Part shown: one piece after another, positions 49,350 through 57,320 of the stretch
How positions within the stretch are numbered: position 1 is the stretch's first letter
Layout: the number at the start of each line of letters is the position of its first letter
DNA from: Variovorax boronicumulans
Lineage (GTDB): Bacteria; Pseudomonadota; Gammaproteobacteria; Burkholderiales; Burkholderiaceae_C
Assembly: GCF_007677875.1 (NCBI RefSeq)
Contig: NZ_VEDO01000001.1
Location: 524,874-588,873 of the forward strand
DNA length: 64,000 nucleotides
Direction: 5' to 3'
Translations under genes and position numbers: made by a program
Notes under the pieces: generated by a model
Told to the model about the DNA's origin: nothing
The model's input: only the letters and a program-made list of their open reading frames with translations
The model's database searches: none

Positions 49350-50957
49350 ATGGCCACAACGACCTTGCATGCCAGCACGCCCCTGACGGAGCGCGTCGGC
49401 GGCCTCACGGCCGAGCGCCTGCGCGGCATCCGCCGCGGGCTTGAGAAAGAAAGCCTGCGTGCCACGCCGGATGCCGACCTGGCCCTGACGCCGCATCCGG
49501 CCGCATTGGGTTCGGCCCTCACGCACGAGCACATCACGACCGACTTCAGCGAATCGCAGCTGGAGCTCATCACCGGCGTGCACGCCGATGTGGACAGCTG
49601 CCTCGCGGAACTGCGCGAAGTGCACCAGTACGTCTACCACGTGCTGCGCGAGCAGGGCGACGAAATGCTGTGGGTCTCCAGCATGCCCTGCGGCCTGCCG
49701 ACCGACGAGACGATTCCGCTCGGGCGCTACGGTTCGTCCAACGTGGGCCGCGCCAAGAGCGTCTACCGCATGGGGCTGGGCCACCGCTACGGCCGGCGCA
49801 TGCAGACCATCTCGGGCATCCATTACAACTGGTCGATGCCGGGCATCGACAGCGCTGCCTACTTCGGGCTGATCCGCAACTTCCGCCGCCACGCCTTCCT
49901 GCCGCTGGTGCTGTTCGGCGCCTCGCCCGCCGTCTGCGCGAGCTTCGTGCAGGGCCGCGAGCACGCTTTGCAGCCGTTCGGCGAGCACAGCATGTACCTG
50001 CCGCACGCGACCTCGCTGCGCATGGGGCGTCTGGGTTACCAGAGCGACGCGCAGTCCACGCTGGCCGTGAGCTACAACAGCCTGGAAGGCTACGGCGCGT
50101 CGCTGCAGGAGGCGCTGACCAAGCCCTATCCTGCCTACGAAGCCGTGGGCATCCGCAATCCGGGCGGCGACTACAACCAGCTCGCCACCAGCCTGCTGCA
50201 GATCGAGAACGAGTTCTACGGCACGATCCGCCCCAAGCGCGTGATCCGCCCGGGCGAGCGGCCTCTGCATGCGCTGCGCGAGCGCGGCGTGGAGTACATC
50301 GAGGTCCGCCTGATGGACCTGGACCCGTTCGAGCCGCTCGGCATCGCGGCCTCGACCATGCGCTTTCTCGACGTGTTCCTGCTGCACTGCCTGCTCAGCG
50401 ACAGCCCGCCCGATACGCCCGAGGAGATCGCCGCGCTCGCGCGCAACCAGCAACGCGTGGCCGCGCGCGGCCGCGAGCCGGGCCTGCTGCTCGAGCAGGA
50501 CGGCCGCGAGCGCCTGCTGACCGAGTGGGCGCTGCAGCTCGTCGACGAGTGCACGCCCATCGCCCAGGCCATGGACGCTGCGCTCGGCGGCGAGGGCCAC
50601 ATGGCGGCACTGCGCGCGGCACGTGCGGCGCTGCTGGCGCCCGAGACGCTGCCTTCGGCCCGCGTGCTCGAACATGCCACGCGCGAACACGGCAGCAGCT
50701 TCACGCGCTTCACCTTGCAGCATGCGCTGCAAACGCGCGCCCAGCTGCTGGCGCTGCCGTTCCCGCAGGCGCTGCGCGAGCGCTTCGTGGCGGCGTCCCA
50801 TGCATCCATCGAAGCGCAAAAGCGCATCGAGGCCAGCGACACCATGCCTTTCGACGTCTACCGCGAGGAATATCTGCGGCCCGAGCGTCTGGGGCTGGGC
50901 CTCAAGCGCCGCGGCAGCGCTGCCGCACCGCAGGTGCTGCAGGCCGCCGCGCTGTGA
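49350..50957 (+). CDS. gshA: Glutamate-cysteine ligase
   Basis: 535 residues from 49350, of the E. coli GshA type. RGLEKESLR, FSESQLELIT, GIHYNWSMPG and EIRLMDLDPF-like VEYIEVRLMDLDPFEPLG are the family's ATP- and substrate-binding segments. It forms gamma-glutamylcysteine, the first step of glutathione synthesis. gshB is not in the window. Confidence 0.95.
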   Translation: MATTTLHASTPLTERVGGLTAERLRGIRRGLEKESLRATPDADLALTPHPAALGSALTHEHITTDFSESQLELITGVHADVDSCLAELREVHQYVYHVLREQGDEMLWVSSMPCGLPTDETIPLGRYGSSNVGRAKSVYRMGLGHRYGRRMQTISGIHYNWSMPGIDSAAYFGLIRNFRRHAFLPLVLFGASPAVCASFVQGREHALQPFGEHSMYLPHATSLRMGRLGYQSDAQSTLAVSYNSLEGYGASLQEALTKPYPAYEAVGIRNPGGDYNQLATSLLQIENEFYGTIRPKRVIRPGERPLHALRERGVEYIEVRLMDLDPFEPLGIAASTMRFLDVFLLHCLLSDSPPDTPEEIAALARNQQRVAARGREPGLLLEQDGRERLLTEWALQLVDECTPIAQAMDAALGGEGHMAALRAARAALLAPETLPSARVLEHATREHGSSFTRFTLQHALQTRAQLLALPFPQALRERFVAASHASIEAQKRIEASDTMPFDVYREEYLRPERLGLGLKRRGSAAAPQVLQAAAL

Positions 50958-50969
50958 CGCACTGATGTG

Positions 50970-51185
50970 CTAGGACCGGCCGGCGCGCCGGCGCCACAGG
51001 AAGTGGCCGATGAAGGCCAGGCCCAGCACCAGCGCGAACCAGCCGACGATCGCCGATTGCGCGATGGTGTCGCGCATGCCCGAGGGCGGCATGAACTGCG
51101 GCCCCAGCAGCACTGCCAGGCCGATCACGCAGCACAGCCCGCCCTTCCAGGCGAGGTCGGCTTCCTTTTTGGCGTCGCGGCTCAC
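50970..51185 (-). CDS. Small two-helix membrane protein
   Basis: 71 residues from a GTG that overlaps the stop of the upstream HPF-like gene by four bases. Two membrane helices (GGLCCVIGLAVLLGPQFM, AIVGWFALVLGLAFIGHFLW) join a charged N-terminus and an Arg-rich C-terminus. Function unknown; coupling to the ribosome-associated protein may matter. Confidence 0.65.
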   Translation of the reverse strand: MSRDAKKEADLAWKGGLCCVIGLAVLLGPQFMPPSGMRDTIAQSAIVGWFALVLGLAFIGHFLWRRRAGRS

Positions 51186-51565
51186 AGGGCCGCCGCGTCG
51201 GCCTGGTCGGTGCCGGGCACGCCGTCCTTGCGGATCGAATCGCGCTCGCGGTGGCGGTTGTCGCGGCCGCGCTCCAGCGTGTGCTCCACCAGGCGCTTGA
51301 GCTTGTCGGTGGCGCCGCGCACGGCCAGGTCCTGGCTGTCGCCGTCATGGTGCACGGCCAGCGGCTGGTGGTGCGCCAACCGCGCCTCCAGCGTGCAGCG
51401 CTTGTCGGCGCTGCCCGACTTGCCACCGTTCTCGTCGGACAGGTGCATCTCCACGCGCGTGATGTCGTGGCGAAAGCGCGCCAGCTCGTCCTGCAGGTAT
51501 TGCTCGGCCCAGCGGTCCAGCGATTCCTTGTTGGGCAATCCGGTCGTGTTCACTTGTACTTGCAT
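51182..51565 (-). CDS. HPF/RaiA-like ribosome-associated protein
   Basis: 127 residues from 51565. The fold pattern MQVQVNTTGLPNKESLDRWAEQYL, VEMHLSDENGG, CTLEARLAHHQPLAV, DKLKRLVEHTLER follows the HPF/RaiA family, which binds the 30S subunit in resting cells. The last 30 residues are charged and unlike long HPF. A second, canonical hpf elsewhere is likely, so this may be a specialised paralogue. Confidence 0.72.
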   Translation of the reverse strand: MQVQVNTTGLPNKESLDRWAEQYLQDELARFRHDITRVEMHLSDENGGKSGSADKRCTLEARLAHHQPLAVHHDGDSQDLAVRGATDKLKRLVEHTLERGRDNRHRERDSIRKDGVPGTDQADAAAL

Positions 51566-51706
51566 GGGTCGGGTCTCCCGAAAACCTTGGACGCTCCAGT
51601 GTGCCTGAGCCCCGCTGCCCCCCCCTGTAGGAGCGCGGCGATTCCCCGTGGCCGCTCTGGTATCGTTCTTGCGTTTTTTTGCCCGCACACCCCACCAGGA
51701 GCCCCC

Positions 51707-52693
51707 ATGTCCCGACCTTTCCTGCCTTCTGCGACGCGCCGCAGGCTCACCCAGGCCCTGGCCACGGCGGCCCTGCTGGGGGCGGCCGGCCTGGCCCAGG
51801 CCCAGTCCACGGTGCGCATCCTGGTCGGCTTTCCTGCGGGCGGCGGCACCGACGTGATCGCGCGCACCCTGGCCGACAAGCTGCAGGGCGAGCTCGGCCA
51901 GAGCGTGATCGTCGACAACCGCGCCGGCGCCGGCGGCCAGATCGCGGCCAACGCACTGAAGACCGCCGCGCCCGATGGCAACACCTTCTTCCTCACCCAC
52001 GACCACACCGTCTCCATCCTGCCGCTGGTCGTCAAGAATCCGGGCTTCGACCCCGCCAAGGACTTCGTCGCCGTGGCCGGCTTCGCGACCTTCGTGAACG
52101 CGCTGGCCGTGTCGGGCGGCACGCCGGCCAAGTCCATGCCCGAGTACCTGAACTGGCTCAAGAGCCAGGGCGGGCGCGGCACCATCGGCATCCCGGCGCC
52201 TGCCTCCACGCCCGAGTTCCTGGTCAAGGTGCTGGCCGACAAGTACAAGATGGACCTGCTGGCCGCGCCCTACCGCGGCAGCGCGCCCATGATCGCGGAC
52301 ATGCTGGGCAACCAGATCAGCGCGGGCATCGGCTCCGTTCCCGACTTCATCGAGAACCACAAGGCCGGCAAGATCCGTGTGGTCGGCGTGCTGGGCAACG
52401 CACGCCAGGCCGCCATGCCCGAGGTGCCGACCTTCGCCGAGCTCGGCGTGTCCGGCTTCGAGGACCTGCCCTATTACGGCATCTTCGCGCCGGCCGGCAC
52501 GCCGCAGGCTGCGATCGACCGTTTCTCGGCCGCCGTGGCCAAGGTCATCGCCATGCCCGACGTGCAGGGCAAGCTCACGGCCATGGGCCTCACGGTGGGC
52601 TACATGCCGCAGCAGCAGTTGCACGCCCGCGAGCAGGCCTACACCAGGACCTGGGCGAAGATCATCAAGGACAGCGGCTTTCAGCCGCAGTAA
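51707..52693 (+). CDS. Bug-family periplasmic solute-binding protein
   Basis: 328 residues with AGGAG before the ATG and a signal peptide ending LAQAQ. The TctC/Bug pattern VRILVGFPAGGGTDVIARTLADKL, VDNRAGAGGQIAANALK, PYRGSAPMIADMLGNQI and the FAPAGTPQAAIDR segment is clear. Such receptors bind carboxylates and are very numerous in Burkholderiales. No tctAB transporter genes are adjacent, so it is an orphan receptor. Confidence 0.92.
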   Translation: MSRPFLPSATRRRLTQALATAALLGAAGLAQAQSTVRILVGFPAGGGTDVIARTLADKLQGELGQSVIVDNRAGAGGQIAANALKTAAPDGNTFFLTHDHTVSILPLVVKNPGFDPAKDFVAVAGFATFVNALAVSGGTPAKSMPEYLNWLKSQGGRGTIGIPAPASTPEFLVKVLADKYKMDLLAAPYRGSAPMIADMLGNQISAGIGSVPDFIENHKAGKIRVVGVLGNARQAAMPEVPTFAELGVSGFEDLPYYGIFAPAGTPQAAIDRFSAAVAKVIAMPDVQGKLTAMGLTVGYMPQQQLHAREQAYTRTWAKIIKDSGFQPQ

Positions 52694-52699
52694 GTCGTC

Positions 52700-55246
52700 C
52701 TAAGGCAGCCGGCGCAGCAGTTCGCCGGCTTCCGCGCGCGCCGGTTGCAGGCGCACCAGTTCATCGAGCAGATCCCGTGCGGCCGGCGCATCGACGCGCG
52801 CCAGCGCTGCCGCCATCTGCAGCAGCGGGTCGTAGGCCGGGCGGAAGTCGGCGCTCGTGCGCAGCACCTCCAGCAGCGGCTGCTGCACCTGGGCGAGCAT
52901 GCGCCGCACATCGGCGCTGGGCTGCACCTGGCGGCCCGCGGCCAGGAAGCGCGTGCGCGCCTGCCAGTAGGCGGCCAGGCGGGCGGCCGCGGCCGGGTCG
53001 GCCGCGACCAGTTCCTGCGGCGCGAGCGAGAGTTCGGCCAGCAGCGCGGCCAGGCGCTCGCGCGGCGGCGGCGCGGGCGCGTAGGTGGCGCGCGGCGCGA
53101 GGTAGGCCACGACGGGGTGGTCGTCCGTGTTGGCCGGGGCGCCCGCGGCCAGCCGCTGCAGCGCCTGCGGGCCGGCCACCAGCGTGCCGAGCAGGGCGTA
53201 GGCGTCGTCCAGGCCCAGGTCAGCCGGGCTGCGTGGCCACTGGCGCGCGGCCAGCACGCGGGCCTGCAATTGCGCGAGGTCGAAGCGGGTGCCGTCGGCA
53301 TGGCCCACCAGCCCCAGCACCGGCGTTTGCAGGCTCAGCGTCGCCAGCACCGCACCGCCCTCGGGGAAGGCCGTGGCGAAGGCGCGCACGATGCTGCGCA
53401 CCGTCGGCAGGTCCAGCTGGTGCAGCGGCAGCCATTGGCAGAACAGGCCGCCTGCCGCCAGGCGCGCGCGCACGGCCTGGAAATGCTCGACCGTGTAAAG
53501 CGCGGCCGAGCCGCTGCGGGCCGGATGGAAGTTGTCGGAGACGATGAGGTCGTAGTGCGCGCGGGAGGCGCGCACGAAGCGGCGCGCATCGGCCGCGACC
53601 GTGCGCAGCCGCCCGCTGGGGATGCGCTCGGGTGCCGCGAACCATGGCATGGCCGCGATCACCTCGGGCAGCAGCTCCACGGCCTCGACCTGCAGGGCCG
53701 GGTCCAGCGTGGCCGCGCTCGCGGTGGTTCCCGTTCCCAGGCCCAGGAACAGCGCCTTGTGCGGAGCCGGGTGCAGCAGCAGCGGCAGCAGCGCCTGGCG
53801 CGCATCCGCTGACCGGGCCGCGTTGCTGCCTTCCTGCTGCCGGTTGTTGATGCGCAGCCTGCGCGTGCCGTCGGCTTCCTCGACCACGCTGACCGCGGCC
53901 ATCGCGCCGTCGCGGTAGTGCAGCACGCGGCCGCCTTCGGGCAGGTGGACGAAGGCCAGGGGCGGTGCGGCCAGTGCCAGCACGAGCGCGGCCGCGCCGA
54001 TGCCCGCCGGCAGCGCGATGCCGCGCGCATGGCCGAGCGGCCAGGCCAGCAGCAGGTAACCGGCCGCCACCAGCAGCAGCGCCGCCTTGGCGCCCAGCGC
54101 AGGCAACAGCAGCAGGCCGAACACCAGCGGTGCCGCCGCCGCGCCCAGCGTGTTGACGCCGAGCGCCAGGTGCAGGCCGACGCCGGCCGTGCGCGCCTGC
54201 GTCGCGAAATGGCTGAACAGCGCACCCATCAGCAGCGTGGGCGGCCCGAAGGCCACGACCGCCAGCACGGCCTCGGCCGCCAGCGCGGCGGGCAAGCCGC
54301 TGCCCAGCCAGGCCAGGGCATGCGCTTTGAGCGCCTCGGCGCCCCACAGGCTCGCGGTGCCGGCCAGGCAGGCCAGCGCGAGCCATGCGGTCAGGCGCTC
54401 GCCGTGCTGGCGCAGCCGGCGCCCGCAGAGCGCCGCGCCGGACGCACTGCCGACCAGGTAGACCGCCAGCAGCAGCGCGAAGGTGTAGACCGTGTTCTCG
54501 GCCACCTGGCTCAGCACGCGCACCACGAGCACCTCGTAGCCGATGCCCAGGAAGCCGGTGGCCGCCAGCAGCGGCAGCAGCCCGCGGGCAGGGCGCGGCG
54601 CGCTTTGCGCTTCGGTGGGCGCGTGGCCGCGCAGCAGCCCCAGCGCGGCCACGGCGCAGAGGAGGTTGAGCAGGGCGCAGGCCAGCGCCGTGCGTGCGAG
54701 ACCGACGGCAGGCACCAGCCAGAACGCACTGGCCAGCACACCGACCACGGCGCCGAAGGTGTTGCCCGCATACAGCACGGCAATGGCGCTGCCGCGCCAG
54801 TGCGGTGCCAGCGCGCGTTCCATGGCCGGCAGCGTGGCACCCATGGCGGCAGTGGCCGGCAGCAGCAGCGCGAAGCTGCCGCCGAAAGCCACGCCCCATT
54901 GCCACAGCGGCGAAGGCTCGGCGCCGATCCACTGCAACAGGGCCTGTCCGATCGGCGCCATTGCGAACGCCAGCACCAGGCTCCACAGGCCGATCGCCAG
55001 CTCGCAGACCGCGTACCAGCGGTCCGGCCGGCGGCTCGCGGCGATGCGCCGGCCCAGCAGCAGCGCCCCGACGGCGAGCCCGCCGAAGAAGGCCGCCACC
55101 ACGGCCAGCACGCCGGCCGTCTCGTGGCCCAGCCACAGCGCGCTCTGCTGCGTCCAGACGATCTGGTAGCCCAGCCCGGCGAAGCCCGAGGCCAGCATCA
55201 GCGCCACCACCGCGGCGCGGCGCGGGCCTGCTCCGGCGGCGCTCAT
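52700..55246 (-). CDS. Fused MFS-like membrane / spermidine-synthase-like protein
   Basis: 848 residues from the ATG at 55246. Residues about 1-440 hold roughly a dozen membrane helices; about 470-720 is a spermidine-synthase-like Rossmann domain (ALFLGLGTGTTASAATL, VEAVELLPEVI, VAADARRFVRASRAHYDLIVSDNFHP); the last 120 residues are a helical, TPR-like region. The aspartate in LIVSDNF corresponds to a catalytic position of polyamine synthases, but membrane fusions of this kind have unproven activity. ATGA overlap with the upstream oxygenase gene shows coupling. Confidence 0.82.
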   Translation of the reverse strand: MSAAGAGPRRAAVVALMLASGFAGLGYQIVWTQQSALWLGHETAGVLAVVAAFFGGLAVGALLLGRRIAASRRPDRWYAVCELAIGLWSLVLAFAMAPIGQALLQWIGAEPSPLWQWGVAFGGSFALLLPATAAMGATLPAMERALAPHWRGSAIAVLYAGNTFGAVVGVLASAFWLVPAVGLARTALACALLNLLCAVAALGLLRGHAPTEAQSAPRPARGLLPLLAATGFLGIGYEVLVVRVLSQVAENTVYTFALLLAVYLVGSASGAALCGRRLRQHGERLTAWLALACLAGTASLWGAEALKAHALAWLGSGLPAALAAEAVLAVVAFGPPTLLMGALFSHFATQARTAGVGLHLALGVNTLGAAAAPLVFGLLLLPALGAKAALLLVAAGYLLLAWPLGHARGIALPAGIGAAALVLALAAPPLAFVHLPEGGRVLHYRDGAMAAVSVVEEADGTRRLRINNRQQEGSNAARSADARQALLPLLLHPAPHKALFLGLGTGTTASAATLDPALQVEAVELLPEVIAAMPWFAAPERIPSGRLRTVAADARRFVRASRAHYDLIVSDNFHPARSGSAALYTVEHFQAVRARLAAGGLFCQWLPLHQLDLPTVRSIVRAFATAFPEGGAVLATLSLQTPVLGLVGHADGTRFDLAQLQARVLAARQWPRSPADLGLDDAYALLGTLVAGPQALQRLAAGAPANTDDHPVVAYLAPRATYAPAPPPRERLAALLAELSLAPQELVAADPAAAARLAAYWQARTRFLAAGRQVQPSADVRRMLAQVQQPLLEVLRTSADFRPAYDPLLQMAAALARVDAPAARDLLDELVRLQPARAEAGELLRRLP

Positions 55247-55866
55247 CCGCTGAACGAAATCTTGTAGCCCCAGGAATCCAGCCGGGTCGGGATGGCGTTG
55301 AGCGCCATCGTGATGCGCCGCGGGCCCGGGTTGGTCGGCACCGCATGCATGAGGTAGCTCGGGAACAGCACCAGGTCGCCCGGCCCGGGCTGCGGGCTGA
55401 TCCACTTGTCGGCGCTGTAGGGCGTGGTGTTCACGCCGTCGTGGTCGTTCTTGAACGCGAAGTCGTGGCCGCCCGGCGACTTCATGAACACGGTGCGCGC
55501 GTCCGGGTGGGTGGGTGTGAGGTAGACCACGCCCGAGATGAAGCTGTTGGCGTGGTTGTGCATGGCCTGGCGCCCGCCGGTGTCCAGCAGGTTGACCCAC
55601 ATTTCCTTGAGCGACCAGCCCAGCTGCTCGCCGAACATCTGCGCGCCGAACGCGGCCAGATGCGGCGTGATGCGCTGGGCGGCCTCGACCAGCAGCGGGC
55701 TGTCGCCGGGCTGGAGCATGGCCGTGTGCGAGAGCTGGCCGGATGCGTTGTTGGCGATGCCGGCGGCACCGCTGAAATGGCTGACCAGGCCGTCGACCAG
55801 GGCGGCATCGAGTGCCGCAGGCACGCGCAGGAAGGGCGTGGGAAACAGTCCGAAGAGCTCGTGCAT
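55243..55866 (-). CDS. Putative 2OG-Fe(II) oxygenase (TIGR02466-like)
   Basis: 207 residues. Iron ligands are suggested by HNHANSFISGVVYL (His) and HAVPTNPGPRRITMALN (distal His and the arginine that holds 2-oxoglutarate). The pattern fits the small 2OG-Fe(II) oxygenase family TIGR02466, whose substrates are unknown. It overlaps the next gene by four bases, so the two products probably act together. Confidence 0.82.
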   Translation of the reverse strand: MHELFGLFPTPFLRVPAALDAALVDGLVSHFSGAAGIANNASGQLSHTAMLQPGDSPLLVEAAQRITPHLAAFGAQMFGEQLGWSLKEMWVNLLDTGGRQAMHNHANSFISGVVYLTPTHPDARTVFMKSPGGHDFAFKNDHDGVNTTPYSADKWISPQPGPGDLVLFPSYLMHAVPTNPGPRRITMALNAIPTRLDSWGYKISFSG

Positions 55867-55910
55867 CGTGCTCGGGTGGCGCAGTGGATGGGAGGTTCCA
55901 ACGCAGAAAG

Positions 55911-55933
55911 GGCGGCACCTAGGAGGTGCCGCC
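55911..55933 (-). terminator. Terminator after the PEP-CTERM gene
   Basis: A perfect 10-bp stem (55911-55920 with 55924-55933) with a 3-base loop; on the minus strand it is followed by CTTTCT. Confidence 0.75.
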
Positions 55934-55959
55934 TGTCGGCGCGGACGGCGTGCCGTGGC

Positions 55960-56544
55960 TTACTGGCGGCGGCGGCGCGCGGCCGCCAGGCCAGCCAGGC
56001 CCAGGCCCAGCAGCATCGCGCTGGTGGGCTCGGGCACGGTGTTGAACGCCAGATCGTCGTAGGCGATGGTGGCGTCGCCGTTGAAGGTCACCGAGTAGGC
56101 GATGCCCGAGAGGTTGGCCGACAGCTGGTCGAAGCTGCACCAGCCGATGTCCGTGCAGTTCGCGGCGTTGCCGGCCAGGTCGAACGAGGCGAGCGCGGTG
56201 CCCGTGCCGTTCAGGCCGCTCCACACCGTCAGTGCGCCCGTGGCGGCGGCGATGGACGAGTACGAGAAGCTGAACAGGCCGGAGAAGCCGCTGGCGACGT
56301 TCATCGCCGAATCGGTGTCGGCCGCGAACATCACGCCCAGCGGCGAGGGTGCGTTGGTGAAGAAGGTCGACCACTCGTCGTTCTGCAGCCCCAGTGCGCC
56401 GCCGCCGAAGGTGACGCCGCTGGCGGCGTAGGTGTCGCCGACCGAGGCGAAGCTCGGCGCGGTCTCGAAATCGATGGTGACCGGCGCAGCCAGGACCGGC
56501 GCGACAGCGGACAGGGCCAGGGCGGCCACGGGAAGGAATTTCAT
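55960..56544 (-). CDS. PEP-CTERM-sorted secreted protein
   Basis: 194 residues from 56544, with GGAGG before the ATG. It has a signal peptide (cleavage near VLAAP) and a C-terminal sorting tag: VPEPTSAM, a hydrophobic helix GLGLAGLAAA and a final RRRRQ. Such proteins are cut by an exosortase and sent to the surface or matrix. The body is beta-rich (SGLFSFSYSSIAAATGALTVWSG) and resembles other exported PEP-CTERM proteins without enzymatic motifs. A Pho-box-like promoter stands upstream. Confidence 0.85.
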   Translation of the reverse strand: MKFLPVAALALSAVAPVLAAPVTIDFETAPSFASVGDTYAASGVTFGGGALGLQNDEWSTFFTNAPSPLGVMFAADTDSAMNVASGFSGLFSFSYSSIAAATGALTVWSGLNGTGTALASFDLAGNAANCTDIGWCSFDQLSANLSGIAYSVTFNGDATIAYDDLAFNTVPEPTSAMLLGLGLAGLAAARRRRQ

Positions 56545-56625
56545 TGGGAACCTCCGGGAAACATGGTGTGGAACAGGTGGCGGCGCGCCAGGGCGCAGCT
56601 GTCGGCGAGGTGCAGACGCGGCCGG

Positions 56626-56659
56626 ACTGTAGGCAGCGATCGCGACAGGGCTGTGACGG
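56626..56659 (-). promoter_or_regulatory. Pho-box promoter of the PEP-CTERM gene
   Basis: On the minus strand CCGTCAC and CTGTCGC (56642-56659) are half-sites in 11-bp phase; exactly 10 bp later comes TACAGT (56626-56631), a four-of-six match to the -10 box. Confidence 0.5.
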
Positions 56660-56680
56660 TCCGGGGCGCGCAGCACCAGA

Positions 56681-56714
56681 CCGTCACGACGCTTTCACCA
56701 GCGCCGTCTAGGCT
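56681..56714 (+). promoter_or_regulatory. Pho-box promoter of the PCuAC-like gene
   Basis: CCGTCAC (56681) and CTTTCAC (56692) stand in 11-bp phase, 10 bp before TAGGCT (56709), a weak -10. It is back-to-back with the minus-strand site. Confidence 0.5.
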
Positions 56715-56743
56715 GGTCGGCCACCGCATTCCCAGGAGCTCCC

Positions 56744-57190
56744 ATGCACCCCCTCATCCACCGCCGCGCCGCGCTGCGCGCCGGCCTGGCCTTCGGCGCC
56801 GCGCTGGCCTTGCCGCAGGCGCGCGCCTGCGAATACTTCGCCGACAACCTGCGCATCACCCACCCCTGGTGCACGGCCACGCGGCCGGGTGCGACGTCGG
56901 TCATCGTCTCGATGGTGTTCGACCAGGTGACGCGCCCGGACCGGCTGATCGGCGCCACGACCATGGTCGCCGACGGAGCCGAGATCGGCGGCCAGCTGGC
57001 CCGCGCCGAGGTCGACTTCGCGATCCCGCAGGGGGTCGAGACGCACCTGGCCGAACACGGCACCTACCTTCAGCTCACGGGCCTGAAATTCCCGCTCGAA
57101 GTGGCACGCACCTATCCGCTGGTGCTGACCTTCGAGAACGGCGGCGTCGTGCAGGCCACGCTCAACGTCGACCTGCAGCGGTTCATGTGA
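56744..57190 (+). CDS. PCuAC-like secreted protein lacking copper ligands
   Basis: 148 residues, AGGAG before the ATG; signal peptide with an RR pair and cleavage near ARAC. The fold pattern ITHPWCTATRPG, VDFAIPQGVETHLAEHGTYLQLTGLKFPLEVARTYPLVLTFENGG follows periplasmic PCu(A)C copper chaperones, but the HLML-like ligand segment reads GTYLQLTGL, so the usual His and Met are replaced. It may have lost copper transfer or bind another ligand. It is followed after 130 bp by the PHP protein. Confidence 0.7.
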   Translation: MHPLIHRRAALRAGLAFGAALALPQARACEYFADNLRITHPWCTATRPGATSVIVSMVFDQVTRPDRLIGATTMVADGAEIGGQLARAEVDFAIPQGVETHLAEHGTYLQLTGLKFPLEVARTYPLVLTFENGGVVQATLNVDLQRFM

Positions 57191-57197
57191 CACAGAG

Positions 57198-57231
57198 CCG
57201 TCACGGCGGGGTCACGCCGCATTTCTAGCAT
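57198..57231 (+). promoter_or_regulatory. Pho-box promoter of the PHP metallohydrolase gene
   Basis: CCGTCAC (57198) and GGGTCAC (57209) stand in 11-bp phase, followed after exactly 10 bp by TAGCAT (57226), a four-of-six match to the -10 box. It begins eight bases after the upstream stop. Confidence 0.5.
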
Positions 57232-57320
57232 CGCCCGCGGTCCTGCCACCGACCCGAACGAGGGAACTGCGCCGCTCTGGCGCAGCCAGGCCATTTCCGA
57301 GAAAGCCCAATAGGAGTCCT

